64,000 nucleotides of DNA from Pseudomonas veronii (GCF_001439695.1 NZ_JYLL01000025.1:26722-90721); one strand, 5' to 3'; shown: positions 1 to 9,029, numbered from the stretch's first letter. Translations and numbers: made by a program. The notes: generated from the letters alone by a model not told the origin.

Positions 1-1613
1 GTGCCAACGCACCGGTTCCGGTTGAAGTGGCTGCCCCGGTTGCAGCCCCGGCCGCCCTGCCTGAGCCAAGCCTGTTCAAGGGCCTGGTGAAATCGCTGGT
101 CAGCCTGTTCGCCAGCAAGGAAGAGCCTGCGGCACCGGTGGTGGTCGAAAAACCTGCCACCGAGCGTCCGGCGCGTAACGAAGAGCGTCGCAACGGTCGC
201 CAGCAGAGCCGTAACCGCAACGGTCGCCGTGACGAAGAGCGCAAGCCGCGCGAAGAACGGGCCCCGCGTGAAGAGCGCGCACCCCGTGAAGAGCGTGCGC
301 CTCGCGAAGCCCGTGAAGAGACCCCGGTCGTAGCCCGCGAAGAACGCGCACCGCGCGAAGAGCGCGCACCACGTCCACCACGCGCACCGCGTGAAGATCG
401 CAAGCCGCGTGGCGAGCGTGAAGAACGTGTGCGTGAACTGCGCGAGCCGCTGGACGCTGCGCCAGCCGTTGCCGTTGCCGCCGCTGCTGTTGCCGCCCCT
501 ACCGAGGAAGAACGCCCGGCTCGCCCGCCGCGTGAAGAGCGTGCGCCACGTGAAGAGCGTCAACCGCGCCCACCGCGTGAAGAACGTCAACCACGTACCG
601 AGCAGGCGGCTGCCGCCAGCGAAGAAGAAGTGCTGACCGGCGAAGAGCAACTGCAGGAAGACGGCCAGGACAACGCCGAAGGCGATCGTCCGCGCCGCCG
701 CTCCCGTGGCCAGCGTCGTCGCAGCAACCGTCGCGAGCGTCAACGTGACGCCAACGGCAATGTGATCGAAGGTTCGGAAGAAGCCGGCGAGAACGCAGAA
801 GCCGCTACCAGCGAACCAACCAGCACCGAACTGGCTGCCGGCCTGGCCGTTACCGCCGCTGTTGCCAGCTCGGTCATCAGCGCACCTGCCGAAGCCCAGG
901 CTCACGAGCAGGCTGAACGCGCCACTGCCGCCGTCGAAGAAACCGTTGCGGTAGAAGCGCCAGTCGCCGAGACCCCAGTGGTTGAAGCACCGGTCGTAGA
1001 AGCAACCACCCCGATCGAAGCCCCCGCGGCTCCGGAAGTGGAAGTTGCGCCGGTTCGCGAAGCCCAGTCGCAAGAAGAAGTGGCTGCCGCCGAGCCTGCC
1101 CCGGTGGTTGAGCCACAGCCAGTGGTTGAAGCTGTCGTGGAAGCTCCGGTCGTCGAAGCCGCCGCCCCGGCCGTGCGTGAAGTTCGCGAAGAACAGACCG
1201 CCTTCCAGTGGACTGCCGAACCTGCCGCCCCGGTTGAAGCGTCTGCCCCCGTGGTAGAAGCCGCACCGGCCCCGGTTGCCGAAGTGGTTGAAGCCGCTCC
1301 GGTAGTGGTTGCCGAGCCTGCGCCCGTGGTTGAAGCGCCCGTGGTTGCCGAAGCCGCCGCCCCGGTGGTTGAAGCCGCACCGGCCAGCGCCCTGACCGAA
1401 AACGGCCGTGCGCCGAACGACCCACGTGAAGTGCGCCGTCGTCGCAAGGAAGCCGAAGCGGCCGCCGCTGCTGCCGCTGCCGCACCGGCTGTCGCCGAAG
1501 TGGTCGAGCACGCTGCCCCTATCGTCGACGAGACCCCGCGTTCCGTTGAAGAAGTGGCAGAGCACCACCCAAAGGCCCTGGAAGAAGAGCACGAGCCTAA
1601 ACCCCTCGTCTGA
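1..1613 (+). CDS. rne: Ribonuclease E, C-terminal scaffold region (5' truncated by window)
   Basis: This is the non-catalytic tail of RNase E, the endonuclease that starts mRNA decay and rRNA/tRNA processing and organises the degradosome at the inner membrane. The frame is open from base 3, so the catalytic half lies upstream of the window. About 536 codons are visible. Near the start, the hydrophobic/basic stretch SLFKGLVKSLVSLFASK looks like the amphipathic membrane-targeting helix. A long Arg/Glu-rich tract follows, with repeated PREERA units (a likely RNA-binding arginine-rich region), then a low-complexity Ala/Pro/Val/Glu segment and a short acidic end. Such tails diverge quickly, so the name rests on composition, the helix and the architecture. 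A strong intrinsic terminator follows the stop codon directly. Confidence 0.88.
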   Translation, partial: ANAPVPVEVAAPVAAPAALPEPSLFKGLVKSLVSLFASKEEPAAPVVVEKPATERPARNEERRNGRQQSRNRNGRRDEERKPREERAPREERAPREERAPREAREETPVVAREERAPREERAPRPPRAPREDRKPRGEREERVRELREPLDAAPAVAVAAAAVAAPTEEERPARPPREERAPREERQPRPPREERQPRTEQAAAASEEEVLTGEEQLQEDGQDNAEGDRPRRRSRGQRRRSNRRERQRDANGNVIEGSEEAGENAEAATSEPTSTELAAGLAVTAAVASSVISAPAEAQAHEQAERATAAVEETVAVEAPVAETPVVEAPVVEATTPIEAPAAPEVEVAPVREAQSQEEVAAAEPAPVVEPQPVVEAVVEAPVVEAAAPAVREVREEQTAFQWTAEPAAPVEASAPVVEAAPAPVAEVVEAAPVVVAEPAPVVEAPVVAEAAAPVVEAAPASALTENGRAPNDPREVRRRRKEAEAAAAAAAAAPAVAEVVEHAAPIVDETPRSVEEVAEHHPKALEEEHEPKPLV

Positions 1614-1632
1614 TTCCATCAGCCACTGAAAA

Positions 1633-1664
1633 GCCCCGCCTGATCACTCAGGCGGGGCTTTTTT
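1633..1664 (+). terminator. Intrinsic terminator of rne
   Basis: An 11-bp perfect GC-rich stem (GCCCCGCCTGA and its complement) with a TCAC loop is followed by six T residues, 19 bases after the rne stop codon. Confidence 0.95.
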
Positions 1665-1697
1665 ATGCCAACAAATTCTGAAAACACCGAAGATTCA

Positions 1698-1727
1698 ATG
1701 TGAGAGGGGGCTTGCCCCCTCCCACAT
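1698..1727. repeat. Single REP element
   Basis: A palindromic GAGGGGGCTTGCCCCCTC core lies between the convergent rne and mocA-like genes and ends just before the mocA-like stop codon. It belongs to the REP family found at about ten places in this window. Confidence 0.85.
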
Positions 1728-1728
1728 T

Positions 1729-2313
1729 TCAGAGCGGTTTGAAATCCAACAGATGTGGCAGATCCACATCCCAGAGTACGCCAGGATCGTTTACCTGGAT
1801 CTCGCGCACCTGCCCCTGGGCAAACAGCGGCTTGGCCCCGCGATCGCCCGTCAACGCCATCAACGCTGGCCCAAACGCTCGTCCAAACGCAACCGGATGC
1901 CCATACTGGCCGGCATGCACCGGCACGTTGATGCTGTCCACGTGCTCCAGCACCCGTTCAATACTGGACGGCAGGATGAACGGCATATCACCCAGCACCA
2001 CCAGCCAGCCATCACTGGAAGCACTGGCCGCGACCGCTGCCGCAATGCTGTCGCCCATTCCGGCCGAGCACAGCTGCACTACCTCGCAGCCATGGACCTG
2101 CGCCAGACGAATGACTTCAAGCCGCTCGGGCGACGTCACCAGCACGCGCTTTAGCGCCCACGCCGGCAAATTCACCAGCACCTGCTCGATCACCGGCCGC
2201 ACCACTGCGTCCCGGCCGACGCACTCAGCCAGCAATTTATCCCGATCTGCCCCGGCTTCAGCGCGAAAACGACTGCCCTGCCCCGCCGCCAGCACAATCA
2301 CCGTGACGGTCAT
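1729..2313 (-). CDS. MocA-like molybdenum cofactor nucleotidyltransferase
   Basis: This 194-residue protein has the NTP-transferase fold signature: LAAGQGSRF at residues 8-16, a DKLL motif near 25, GDMP at 108-111 and GHPVAFGR at 138-145. Family members transfer CMP (or another nucleotide) to molybdopterin, making the dinucleotide cofactor used by xanthine-oxidase-type hydroxylases. It is the last gene of a four-gene operon; its ATG overlaps the xdhC stop as ATGA. The context points to cofactor supply for the hydroxylase encoded upstream. The CTP-versus-GTP preference cannot be read here, so MocA/MobA-like is the safe name. Confidence 0.85.
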   Translation of the reverse strand: MTVTVIVLAAGQGSRFRAEAGADRDKLLAECVGRDAVVRPVIEQVLVNLPAWALKRVLVTSPERLEVIRLAQVHGCEVVQLCSAGMGDSIAAAVAASASSDGWLVVLGDMPFILPSSIERVLEHVDSINVPVHAGQYGHPVAFGRAFGPALMALTGDRGAKPLFAQGQVREIQVNDPGVLWDVDLPHLLDFKPL

Positions 2314-3296
2314 TCAACCTGCACCGACAGCGGCTTTTTCTGCAGTGGCGCCACGCCATTCTTGATCGCGACAATTTCCGCCAGTAACGACAGCGCGATC
2401 TCCGCCGGTGTATGGCTGCCAATATGCAAACCGATCGGCCCATGCAACCGCGCGATCGCCTGCGCAGACAATCCCAGCGCCGCCAGGTTTTCCCGGCGTT
2501 TACGCGTGTTGACCCGCGAACCCAGCGCGCCGATATAGAACGCATTGGAGTTCAGTGCCGTCAGCAACGCCATATCGTCCAGGCGCGGGTCGTGGGTCAG
2601 GCAGACGATGGCCGTGCGTTCGTCGGTCTGGATGTTCAGCACCGCTTCATCAGGCATGCCGGGCACAAAGCGGCCGTGCGGTTCTTCCCAGCCATACGCG
2701 AACTCTTCACGCGGGTCGCAGATCAGCACTTCGAAATCCAGCAACCGCGCCATCTGCGCCACGTAGCGGGACAACTGCCCGGCGCCGATCAACAGCAGGC
2801 GCCAGCGCGGGCCATAGATGGCGCGCAGGCGCTCGCCGTCGAAGCTCACCACGTCGGTCTTGCTCGCGGGGCTCAAGCTCACGTCGCCGGTGGCCAGGTC
2901 CAGCTCCCGAGCGACGATTTCATGGGCGTCACAGCGCGCCAGCAACTCGGCCACCCACTGCCACTCCGTCACGCGCTCTTCGGTCAGGCGCAGGGTGCCG
3001 CCGCACGGCAGACCGAAACGCGCTGCTTCATCGCGCGTCACGCCGTAGGTCACCAACTGCACCGCGGGCCCGTCGTCCGCCAACCGACCATCCTGCAGAC
3101 GCGCAATCAAATCGTCTTCAATGCAACCGCCGGACACCGAGCCGATCACCACCCCATCGCCGCGCAAGGCCAGCATGGCCCCGGGCGGACGCGGCGCGCT
3201 GCCCCAGGTCTGGACCACGCTGTACAACACCACCCGCTGCCCCGCGCGGCGCCATTCGAGCACGCTGCGCAGGACATTCAGATCCACACTGTCCAT
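2310..3296 (-). CDS. XdhC/CoxI-family molybdenum hydroxylase maturation factor
   Basis: XdhC proteins bind the molybdenum cofactor, promote its sulfuration and deliver it to xanthine-dehydrogenase-type enzymes. The 328-residue product has the N-terminal XdhC/CoxI motifs GSAPRPPG (32-39) and GSVSGGCIE (52-60). The C-terminal half is a Rossmann domain opening with LLLIGAGQLSRYVA. The chosen ATG overlaps the stop of the upstream catalytic-subunit gene as ATGA, as with the other junctions of this operon; the open frame extends 30 codons further but into that gene. With the MocA-like gene downstream, it forms the maturation half of the operon. Confidence 0.9.
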   Translation of the reverse strand: MDSVDLNVLRSVLEWRRAGQRVVLYSVVQTWGSAPRPPGAMLALRGDGVVIGSVSGGCIEDDLIARLQDGRLADDGPAVQLVTYGVTRDEAARFGLPCGGTLRLTEERVTEWQWVAELLARCDAHEIVARELDLATGDVSLSPASKTDVVSFDGERLRAIYGPRWRLLLIGAGQLSRYVAQMARLLDFEVLICDPREEFAYGWEEPHGRFVPGMPDEAVLNIQTDERTAIVCLTHDPRLDDMALLTALNSNAFYIGALGSRVNTRKRRENLAALGLSAQAIARLHGPIGLHIGSHTPAEIALSLLAEIVAIKNGVAPLQKKPLSVQVE

Positions 3297-5617
3297 CAAG
3301 CCTTCGCCTCCTGCCAGCCTTGCAACTGATAACGCACGGGCAGGTTGCGAATACGCTTGCCGGTGGCGGCAAAGATCGCATTGCACAGCGCCGGCGCAAT
3401 CGGCGGTACGCCGGGCTCACCGACACCGCCCAACGGCACCTCGCCCTGTGGCGTGACCAGGTGGACCGCGACAACCTTGGGCGCCAGGGACATGCGCGCC
3501 ACTTCATACATATGGAAGTTGTCCTGCTGGACCTTGCCGTCCTTGAAGCTGATCTCGCCCAATACCGCGTTGCCCAGGCCCATCACGCAGGCGCCTTCGA
3601 ATTGCGAGCGAATGCGTTCCGGGTTGATCTGCGGGCCGCAGTCCACAGCGATATCCGCCTTGTGGACGATCAGCGTGCCGTCGTCTTTGACTTCCACCTC
3701 GATCACCGCCGCCACATAGGTGACGAAACTGTAATGCACCGCCAGCCCCAGGCCTCGCCCCTTGGGTAGCGTGCGCCCCCAGCCGGCGGCTTTGGCGGCG
3801 GTTTCGAGGACACCGCGCAGGCGGGCGGTATCGATCGGGTAGCGCTCCGGGGATTCGCCGTAGTTCCACTCATCGCTCAGGGTTTTCGGATCGATCTGAC
3901 GGTCCGGCCCAAGCAGTTTGAGTTGGTACTGCAACGGGTCCTGGCCGGCCTTGTGCGCCAGCTCATCGACAAAGCTCTGAATCGCAAAGCCATGCGGGAT
4001 GTTCGACACCGAGCGGTACCAACCAACCCGGGTGTGGGCGGCGGCTTCGGGGTTTTCCAGGCGCACGTTGGGAATCGCGTAGGCCATGTTGGTAAAGCCC
4101 ATGCCCAGCTCGAACGCCGCCTCGTGGTTCATCCCCGGCGCAAACAACGCGGTGATGCTCGGCGCGACGGTGCGGTGCAGCCAGGCGGAAGGCAGGCCGT
4201 CCTTGTTCAGGCCGGCCTTGAGGTACTCGGCGGAAACCGTGTGGAAGTAGGAGTTGTGGATGTCATCTTCACGAGTCCACTGCACGCGCACGGCCTTGCC
4301 GGGGAATTCCTTGGCGAGGATGGCCGCCTCGACCACAAAGTCCGGCTTGGACTTGCGACCGAAACCGCCGCCCAGCAGCGTGACATTGATCGTCACGTTA
4401 TCGAAAGGCAGGCCCAGGCGCTCGGCGACACGCTCACGGGTCACCTGGGGCGCCTGGCTGGGGGCCCAGGCTTCGCACTGGCCCTTGTCGAAACGGGCAA
4501 CGGCAACCATCGGTTCCATCGGTGACTGGGCCAGATGCGGCAAATAATAAGCGGCGTCCAAAGTGCTGTCGGCCTCGCTCATCGCCTGCTCGAGGGTACC
4601 GGTGTTGCGCACCACTTTGCCCGGTTGCCGCGCGGCCGCTTCCAGTTCCTTGCGGTAATCGATCGAGTTGTAGCCGGCGTTAACGCCGTCATCCCAGACA
4701 ATCGCCAGCGCTTCGCGACCCTTGATCGCCGCCCATGTGTTGCTGGCCACCACGGCCACGCCGCCCAGCGGCTGGAACTCCGAGGGCAGAGGCCGGCTTT
4801 CGATTTCGAGGACCCTGATCACCCCCGGCACCTTCAACGCCGCACTGGCATCGAAGGATTTGACCTTGCCGCCATACACCGTCGGCCGTGCAATGGTGGC
4901 GTAGAGCATGCCGTCGAAATGCACGTCCGCGCCGTAGACCGCGCGACCGTTGACGATATCGGCGCCGTCGATGGCCTTGACGCCCTCTTTGCCGATGTAG
5001 CGGAACTCCGACGGCTGCTTGAGGCGCAGCGTGTCGCGCGCCGGCACCGCCAATGCACCGGCAGCGGCGGCCAGCTCGCCATAGCCCAAGGTGCGACCGC
5101 TGGGCTGGTGAACCACCTTATGCAGCTGCGCACGGCACTCGCCCAGCGGCACCTTCCACTGTTCGGCAGCCGCCTGTTCCAGCATCGCGCGCACACTCGC
5201 GCCGCAACGCCGCATCGGTTCGAACCAGTGGCGCATGCTGCGCGAGCCATCGGTGTCCTGGTTGCCGTAACGCACTTCGTCAGCCGGCGCCTGCTGGACG
5301 CGCACGTGGGCCCAATCGGCGTCCAACTCATCGGCGACTACCAGGCTCAGGCTGGTACGCACGCCCTGGCCCATTTCCGAACGGTTGCAGATCACGGTCA
5401 CGGTGCCGTCGGTGGCAATGCTGACGTAGACCTTGGGGTCATCGATCAGCCCATGGGGCATGGCATCGCCGCCATACTTCTTGGCGGCATCGGCGGCAAA
5501 CGCTGCGGGCAGGCCCCAACTGGCGGCGATCACCAGCGCGCCGGTGGCGCCGACGCCCTTGAGGAAACCGCGGCGGCTGAGGTTATCGAGGACGAAATCA
5601 GCGGGTAAGCGGTTCAT
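3296..5617 (-). CDS. Molybdopterin-binding catalytic subunit, IorB-like (Tat-exported aldehyde/N-heterocycle oxidoreductase)
   Basis: This is the large subunit of a xanthine-oxidase-family molybdenum hydroxylase of the isoquinoline 1-oxidoreductase beta type, 773 residues. The N-terminus carries a twin-arginine signal (SRRGFLKG, residues 14-21, then a hydrophobic stretch ending AFA), so the complex is probably periplasmic. GGGFGRK, a cofactor-binding motif of the family, is visible mid-protein. GGVGEPGVPP near the C-terminus contains the expected active-site Glu. The open frame extends 158 codons upstream, but that part lies over the small-subunit gene; ATG 5617 overlaps the small-subunit stop (ATGA) and starts directly with the Tat peptide. 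The substrate cannot be inferred; aldehydes, isoquinoline or nicotinate-like rings are possible. Confidence 0.88.
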   Translation of the reverse strand: MNRLPADFVLDNLSRRGFLKGVGATGALVIAASWGLPAAFAADAAKKYGGDAMPHGLIDDPKVYVSIATDGTVTVICNRSEMGQGVRTSLSLVVADELDADWAHVRVQQAPADEVRYGNQDTDGSRSMRHWFEPMRRCGASVRAMLEQAAAEQWKVPLGECRAQLHKVVHQPSGRTLGYGELAAAAGALAVPARDTLRLKQPSEFRYIGKEGVKAIDGADIVNGRAVYGADVHFDGMLYATIARPTVYGGKVKSFDASAALKVPGVIRVLEIESRPLPSEFQPLGGVAVVASNTWAAIKGREALAIVWDDGVNAGYNSIDYRKELEAAARQPGKVVRNTGTLEQAMSEADSTLDAAYYLPHLAQSPMEPMVAVARFDKGQCEAWAPSQAPQVTRERVAERLGLPFDNVTINVTLLGGGFGRKSKPDFVVEAAILAKEFPGKAVRVQWTREDDIHNSYFHTVSAEYLKAGLNKDGLPSAWLHRTVAPSITALFAPGMNHEAAFELGMGFTNMAYAIPNVRLENPEAAAHTRVGWYRSVSNIPHGFAIQSFVDELAHKAGQDPLQYQLKLLGPDRQIDPKTLSDEWNYGESPERYPIDTARLRGVLETAAKAAGWGRTLPKGRGLGLAVHYSFVTYVAAVIEVEVKDDGTLIVHKADIAVDCGPQINPERIRSQFEGACVMGLGNAVLGEISFKDGKVQQDNFHMYEVARMSLAPKVVAVHLVTPQGEVPLGGVGEPGVPPIAPALCNAIFAATGKRIRNLPVRYQLQGWQEAKA

Positions 5618-6084
5618 GCCTTGGCCCCCTGCAGCTGCGTCGAGGCCTGGCGGATCGCGGTCTTGATGCGATTGTAGGTGCCGCAGCGGCAGATATTGCC
5701 GACCATCGCCTCCTCGATCTGCTCGTCGCTGGGGTTGGGGTTGGTTTTCAGCAGCGCGGTGGCCGACATGATTTGCCCGCCCTGGCAGTAACCGCACTGG
5801 GCCACGGCACTGTCCAGCCAGGCTTGCTGCACGACCTGGCCGATGGGGTCGGTGTGCAGGTTGTCGATGGTGCTCACGGCCTGGCCCTTGACCGCGCCGA
5901 TCGGGGTGATGCAACTGCGCGCCGGGGCGCCGTCGATATGAATGGTGCACGCGCCGCACAGGCCCATGCCGCAGCCGAATTTGGTGCCGTTGTAACCCGC
6001 CACATCGCGAATCGCCCACAACAGCGGCATATCCTCGGTGACGTCCAGTTGATGGTCTTGACCGTTGAGTTTCAGGGTAATCAT
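5614..6084 (-). CDS. [2Fe-2S] small subunit, IorA-like
   Basis: This 156-residue electron-transfer subunit of the molybdenum hydroxylase has two iron-sulfur clusters. The plant-ferredoxin-type cluster uses Cys38, Cys43, Cys46 and Cys58 (CGMGLCGAC...C). The C-terminal cluster uses Cys97, Cys100, Cys132 and Cys134 (CGYC...CRC). All eight ligands are present. It lacks a signal peptide, so it would be co-exported folded with the Tat-tagged large subunit, as known for IorAB-type enzymes. There is no FAD subunit or cytochrome gene in the operon, so the electron acceptor is unknown. It is the first gene of the coupled run iorA-iorB-xdhC-mocA. Confidence 0.9.
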   Translation of the reverse strand: MITLKLNGQDHQLDVTEDMPLLWAIRDVAGYNGTKFGCGMGLCGACTIHIDGAPARSCITPIGAVKGQAVSTIDNLHTDPIGQVVQQAWLDSAVAQCGYCQGGQIMSATALLKTNPNPSDEQIEEAMVGNICRCGTYNRIKTAIRQASTQLQGAKA

Positions 6085-6270
6085 TGGGCACGCCCGCCTA
6101 TTTTTTGCATTTAGGGGCGAGCCATCTGCTGCGAAAGGTATCGCTGGTTCGGGTGCACGCAGATGGGCTCAGGCTGAGGAGGCTCTCTTGCGAAGACGGA
6201 TCTTCACCGGGCCTTTGATGGAGCATTGACTAACTGTAAACCAAAAAATTCGAATTTGGCCGCGCAGAAA

Positions 6271-6303
6271 CGCAAACGCCCCGAACCAGTCGGGGCGTTT
6301 GCG
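6271..6303. terminator. Perfect inverted repeat between dctA and the iorA operon
   Basis: A 14-bp perfect stem (CGCAAACGCCCCGA and its complement) with a 5-base loop lies 36 bases past the dctA stop. It lacks a long T-run on either strand, but its position suits a terminator for dctA. Confidence 0.6.
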
Positions 6304-6338
6304 GATTGCTGTGGGCGTCAGTTCACGCCATCAGCGGG

Positions 6339-7670
6339 TTACTTGATCACCGGCGCAGGGCCTTCGGCCACGCCCAGGTCATCTTCTTCACGGGTGTCGG
6401 AGATCCCACGACCACCGGAAGCCAGCTCGACTTGCAGCTTGTCTTCGTCCAGCTCCTTGACCCACTTGGCGACAACCAGGGTCGCCACGGCGTTACCGAC
6501 CAGGTTGGTCAGCGCACGGGCTTCGGACATGAAGCGGTCGATGCCGAGGATCAGCGCCAGGCCGGCAACCGGCAGGTGGCCCACGGCCGACAGGGTCGCG
6601 GCCAGCACGATGAAACCACTGCCGGTCACGCCTGCAGCGCCCTTGGAGGACAGCAGCAGCACCAGCAACAGGGTGATCTGGTGGGTGATGTCCATGTGGG
6701 TGTCAGTCGCCTGGGCGATGAACACGGCAGCCATGGTCAGGTAGATCGAGGTACCGTCGAGGTTGAACGAGTAGCCAGTCGGGATCACCAGGCCAACCAC
6801 GGATTTCTTCGCGCCCAGACGCTCCATCTTGATCAACATGCGTGGCAGTGCCGATTCAGACGAGGACGTACCCAGAACGATCAACAGCTCTTCACGGATG
6901 TAGCGGATCAGTTTCAGCACGCTGAAACCGTGCGCGCGGCAGATGGCGCCGAGCACCACCACCACGAACAGGACGCAGGTGATGTAGAAGCAGATCATCA
7001 ACTGGCCCAGTTGCACCAGCGAGCCGACACCGTAGGCACCGATGGTGAACGCCATGGCGCCGAGGGCACCGATTGGCGCGAGCTTCATGATCATGTTGAT
7101 GATGTTGAACATCACGTGGGCGAAGCGATCGATGAAGTCCAGCACCGGCTTGCCGTAGGCACCCAGGCGATGCAGGGCGAAACCGAAGATCACCGAGAAC
7201 ATCAGCACTTGCAGGATGTCACCGTTGGCGAACGCGCCGACGATGGTGTTTGGAATCACATTGAGGATAAACCCTACGATGCTCTGGTCTTTACCAGCTG
7301 TCACGTAGGCCGCCACTTTGGATGCGTCCAGGGTGGCCACGTCGATGTGCATGCCAGCGCCCGGCTGCACGACGTTCACCACGAACAGGCCGATCAACAG
7401 GGCGATGGAGGACACGACTTCGAAGTACAGCAGCGCGTAGCCGCCGGTTTTGCCGACCGATTTCATGCTCTGCATGCCAGCGATGCCGCTGACAACGGTG
7501 CAGAAGATGATCGGGGCGATGACCATTTTGATCAGTTTGATGAACCCGTCACCCAGCGGCTTGAGCGCCACACCGGTCTGCGGGTAGAAGTGACCGAGCA
7601 AAATACCGATAACGATGGCAACGATCACCTGGAAATACAGGGATTTGTACAGTGGCTGACGAGTCGTCAT
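6339..7670 (-). CDS. dctA: C4-dicarboxylate transporter DctA
   Basis: DctA is an inner-membrane sodium/proton symporter for succinate, fumarate and malate. The 443-residue protein is of typical length and has the family's hydrophobic helices, the serine-rich GTSSSESALPR loop, SFNLDGTSIYLT and SSKGAAGVTGSGF. I chose ATG 7670 (MTTRQPLYKSLY) over upstream in-frame codons because it matches the usual DctA N-terminus and has an AGGA ribosome-binding site. It is transcribed away from an AraC-type regulator 340 bp upstream. A sigma-54 promoter would be expected for dctA, but no site with correct GG-N10-GC spacing was found in the leader. Confidence 0.95.
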   Translation of the reverse strand: MTTRQPLYKSLYFQVIVAIVIGILLGHFYPQTGVALKPLGDGFIKLIKMVIAPIIFCTVVSGIAGMQSMKSVGKTGGYALLYFEVVSSIALLIGLFVVNVVQPGAGMHIDVATLDASKVAAYVTAGKDQSIVGFILNVIPNTIVGAFANGDILQVLMFSVIFGFALHRLGAYGKPVLDFIDRFAHVMFNIINMIMKLAPIGALGAMAFTIGAYGVGSLVQLGQLMICFYITCVLFVVVVLGAICRAHGFSVLKLIRYIREELLIVLGTSSSESALPRMLIKMERLGAKKSVVGLVIPTGYSFNLDGTSIYLTMAAVFIAQATDTHMDITHQITLLLVLLLSSKGAAGVTGSGFIVLAATLSAVGHLPVAGLALILGIDRFMSEARALTNLVGNAVATLVVAKWVKELDEDKLQVELASGGRGISDTREEDDLGVAEGPAPVIK

Positions 7671-8009
7671 TGCAAAGTTCCTCAATCGTCCCGTGTGGCA
7701 AATATCCGCCATTGCCCACGGCACTTGAATTGCGAACCCTCCTGCACTGGAGGGATTTGTTGTTTGCGAGACCTGTAGGACCAAGCCTGCGCTGTAATCC
7801 TTATCGCAAACGTCGTGCCACTTTGCTTAAACGGCCTGAAGCCCCTTAGACATCAGGGCTGGAGGGATCAAGGCGCGCCTGAGCGCCGTCCATTGCATGG
7901 CGGGTTTCCGCCAACTCGCCGTGTCTCGTCCTACAATTTGGCGGATATCCGCCTTGTCGCTGTAGCGGGTGATGGCTACCATCCGCCCTTCCATGGACGA
8001 GGCCCTTGC
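7671..8009. other. Divergent promoter region dctA / AraC regulator
   Basis: This 339-base gap has no convincing gene. It holds the presumed dctA and AraC-gene promoters. A perfect 14-bp palindrome lies near the regulator gene, and a half-copy of the same motif (AATATCCGCCA) lies next to dctA at 7701-7711. Confidence 0.6.
7939..7952. promoter_or_regulatory. Perfect palindrome, candidate operator
   Basis: GGCGGATATCCGCC is a perfect 14-bp palindrome 58 bases upstream of the AraC-family start. The ATATCCGCC half recurs about 30 bases upstream of dctA. It could be an operator shared by the divergent genes; the binding protein is unknown. Confidence 0.4.
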
Positions 8010-9008
8010 ATGCGCGAACGTACCATCGCCAGTCACTACGCCCGAGCGGCCCTCGGCGGTGCGCGCCGGGCCGGCTACGACTACTCGGGCCTATTGCAGC
8101 AGGTGGGCATCACCCCGGAACTGCTGAACGAACCCCGCGCCCGCATCGCGCCGGAACAATTTACCCGGCTGTTGCAAATGCTCTGGCTCGCGCTGGACGA
8201 CGAATACCTGGGCTTTGCCGAAGGTCCGAGCAAGCGCGGCACGTTCGCCATGATGTGCCACGCGCTGATCCATTGCCGCACCCTGGAGAAGGCTCTCGAA
8301 CGCGGCTTATTGTTTTATAGCCTATTCCCACAAGGTCCGCGTTGGCAGCTGACACGGGAAGGCGAAATGGCCCGCTTGAGCCTGGACGACTCCCAACTCG
8401 GGGACCCGGATCACTTTCTCAGCGAATCCCTGCTGCTGATCTGGCATCGCCTCGGCAGTTGGTTGATCGGCCAGCGCATCCGCCTGCAGCAGGCCACATT
8501 CAGCTACCCGATGCCGGCCCACGCCAGCGAATACGACCTGTTGTTTCCCTGCCCGCAGGTGTTCGACGCACCGAACAGCAGCCTGGTGTTTCCTGCGCGT
8601 TACTTGAGCCTGCCGCTGCTGCAGGACGAGCGCACCCTCAAGCATTTCCTGCAGCGCTCCCCCGCCGACTTGTTGTCGCGGCCCGATGAGGGCGACAGTT
8701 TGAGCAGCCAGATCCGCCGCCTGCTCAGCCGTGACCGCACACCCTGGCCGGACCTGGACGCCGTTGCCCAGCACTTGCACATCAGCCCGCAGACCCTGCG
8801 CCGACATCTGCGTGAAGAAGGCAGCAGTTTTCAAGCGCTCAAGGATGAGCTGCGGCGGGACATCGCCATTTACCACCTGGGACGCGCGGATCTGTCATTG
8901 CAGGAAATTGCCGAACAGCTCGGGTTCTCCGAGCCGTCGGCGTTTCATCGGGCGTTCAAGAAGTGGACGGGATTGACGCCGGGGGCTTATCGGGCACAGG
9001 AGAGTTAG
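8010..9008 (+). CDS. AraC-family transcriptional regulator
   Basis: This 332-residue DNA-binding regulator has a C-terminal AraC double helix-turn-helix (about residues 235-330). The conserved second-helix block IAEQLGFSEPSAFHRAFKKWTGLTPGAYR is split here as IAEQLGFSEPS and FHRAFKKWTGLTPGAYR. The N-terminal 200 residues resemble the arabinose-binding-like domain of the OruR/ArgR-unrelated AraC subgroup. I chose ATG 8010 (MRERTIASHYAR) because the protein family starts at this point; an open frame 65 codons longer runs into the intergenic region. Its divergent position next to dctA suggests, but does not prove, a role in dicarboxylate uptake. It converges with phoQ. Confidence 0.88.
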   Translation: MRERTIASHYARAALGGARRAGYDYSGLLQQVGITPELLNEPRARIAPEQFTRLLQMLWLALDDEYLGFAEGPSKRGTFAMMCHALIHCRTLEKALERGLLFYSLFPQGPRWQLTREGEMARLSLDDSQLGDPDHFLSESLLLIWHRLGSWLIGQRIRLQQATFSYPMPAHASEYDLLFPCPQVFDAPNSSLVFPARYLSLPLLQDERTLKHFLQRSPADLLSRPDEGDSLSSQIRRLLSRDRTPWPDLDAVAQHLHISPQTLRRHLREEGSSFQALKDELRRDIAIYHLGRADLSLQEIAEQLGFSEPSAFHRAFKKWTGLTPGAYRAQES

Positions 9009-9029
9009 GCAGGCGCCACTCAAGGAAGG

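Noticed and set aside
7698..7711. Sigma-54-like sequence TGGCGGATATTTGC upstream of dctA
   Set aside because: Only nine bases separate GG and GC; sigma-54 needs ten, so it is more likely part of the ATATCCGCC motif.
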